NCBI GenBank assembly: GCA_018064545.1
Contig: JAGHUY010000084.1
Location: 1-6,867 of the forward strand
Direction of reading: 5' to 3'
DNA length: 6,867 nt
DNA from: Candidatus Apopatosoma intestinale
GTDB taxonomy: Bacteria; Bacillota; Clostridia; Oscillospirales; CAG-272
Part shown: positions 6,347 to 6,867 of the stretch, piece by piece
How positions within the stretch are numbered: the stretch's first letter is position 1
Layout of the letters: every line of letters begins with the position of its first letter
Position numbers and translations under genes: made by a program
The notes under the pieces: model-generated
Told to the model about the DNA's origin: nothing
What the model saw: the letters and a program-made list of their open reading frames with translations, nothing else
The model's database searches: none

Positions 6347-6867
6347 TCACGCTCTCCTGCCAAGTTCGTGACAGAACTCGTCGTACCACAGGCAGGCATC
6401 CACCGGCGTATTCGGCGGGATGTGGTTGCCGACCGCCATGATAAAGCCGGGGCAATCTCGGCCGATGTCCATGCAACGCGCCACTTCGCGGCGGATGGCT
6501 TCTTTGTCGCCCGTGAGCAGGATCCGGGTATCGGCGTTGCCGACAAACCCGTGCGTTTTTCCGTATTTTCCGGCGATAACCGCCATATCGGTCGTCGGCT
6601 CCAAAACGAAAGCGTCCATGCCGCAGGCGGCAATATCGTCGATAAAGGCGGCGTAGTTGCCGTCGGAGGTGAACATGATCTTCTTGCCCGTGCCGTGCAG
6701 ATGAGAGAAAAGGCGCTCGTAGGCGGGGAAAAGATAGCGGCGGTACCACGCGGGCTGCATGAACGCGCCCTCCGTCCATACGATATCGTCGTGGATCATC
6801 ACGACGGGGGCCTTGCATTTGGCAAGAGCCACGAAAAACTTCTCGATCCACAGAGAATAGCGGGTAA
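6347..6867 (-). CDS. UroD-like (uroporphyrinogen decarboxylase superfamily) protein, partial, 5' end outside window
   Basis: The C-terminal 172 residues of a protein of the UroD/MtaA superfamily (PF01208, COG0407-like); the start lies beyond 6867. Visible patterns, numbered from the first residue seen, are VMIHDDIVWTEGAFM (22-36), KIMFTSDGNY (62-71), CGMDAFVLEP (81-90), GFVGNADTRIL (106-116) and AVGNHIPPNTP (144-154). True UroD acts in heme synthesis, and relatives such as MtaA move methyl groups to thiols through zinc. In MtaA-type enzymes the strand corresponding to KIMFTSDGN normally carries HxCG; here the Cys is replaced, so zinc-dependent methyl transfer of that kind is doubtful. Genes of this type are frequent in sugar-utilisation clusters of gut bacteria and have no settled function that I know of. 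It is co-transcribed with the MFS carrier 25 bp downstream, suggesting that it acts on a compound which that carrier moves. It is unlikely to be a heme enzyme. Confidence 0.85.
   Translation of the reverse strand, partial: TRYSLWIEKFFVALAKCKAPVVMIHDDIVWTEGAFMQPAWYRRYLFPAYERLFSHLHGTGKKIMFTSDGNYAAFIDDIAACGMDAFVLEPTTDMAVIAGKYGKTHGFVGNADTRILLTGDKEAIRREVARCMDIGRDCPGFIMAVGNHIPPNTPVDACLWYDEFCHELGRRA

Noticed and set aside
6322..6633. N-terminal extension of the MFS gene to 6633
   Set aside because: It overlaps the UroD-like coding frame in another phase and gives an arginine- and tryptophan-rich sequence with no MFS character; ATG 6321 has GGAGG 5 nt upstream.

Overview
The window looks like a carbohydrate-utilisation region of a Gram-positive anaerobe, most likely an uncultured member of the Clostridia (Bacillota) from a gut or plant-rich habitat. 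This is inferred from the strong purine-rich Shine-Dalgarno sites, good sigma-A promoters in AT-rich gaps between more GC-rich genes, an LplB-type sugar ABC permease, a pectinesterase without a signal peptide, and a UroD-like protein of a kind common in gut Clostridia. It holds seven genes, two of them cut by the window edges. There are no RNA genes, insertion sequences, phage genes or CRISPR arrays.

Layout. (1) Positions 1-1090, minus strand: a small multi-pass membrane protein is followed after 38 bp by the start of an LplB-type ABC sugar permease that runs off the left edge. (2) Positions 1091-1328: a divergent regulatory region with one good promoter per direction. Each -35 element is overlapped by an inverted repeat, which suggests operators. 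(3) Positions 1329-2234, plus strand: a cytoplasmic pectin methylesterase (CE8 family). (4) Positions 2235-2296: a GC-rich hairpin with an A-tract before it and a T-tract after it, acting as a two-way terminator between convergent genes. (5) Positions 2297-4962, minus strand: a two-gene operon of a GntP-family permease followed by a MOFRL-type glycerate 2-kinase. It has its own near-consensus promoter (TTGACA, 17 bp, TACAAT) and a 96-nt leader. (6) Positions 5131-6867, minus strand: the 3' part of a UroD-like protein gene, then an MFS transporter gene 25 bp downstream.

How the genes may work together. The esterase has no export signal, so it probably removes methyl esters from short pectin fragments already inside the cell, and the divergent ABC permease is a natural candidate for importing them. 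The GntP permease and glycerate kinase form a simple pathway: take up glycerate (or a similar small sugar acid) and phosphorylate it to 2-phosphoglycerate for glycolysis. The UroD-like protein and MFS carrier form a third unit with unknown substrate. I see no single new system here. The most interesting points are the UroD-like protein with a Ser-Asp-Gly where methyltransferase relatives usually carry a Cys-containing HxCG motif, the small conserved-looking membrane protein in front of the ABC permease, the enlarged loop in the esterase, and the palindromic promoters.
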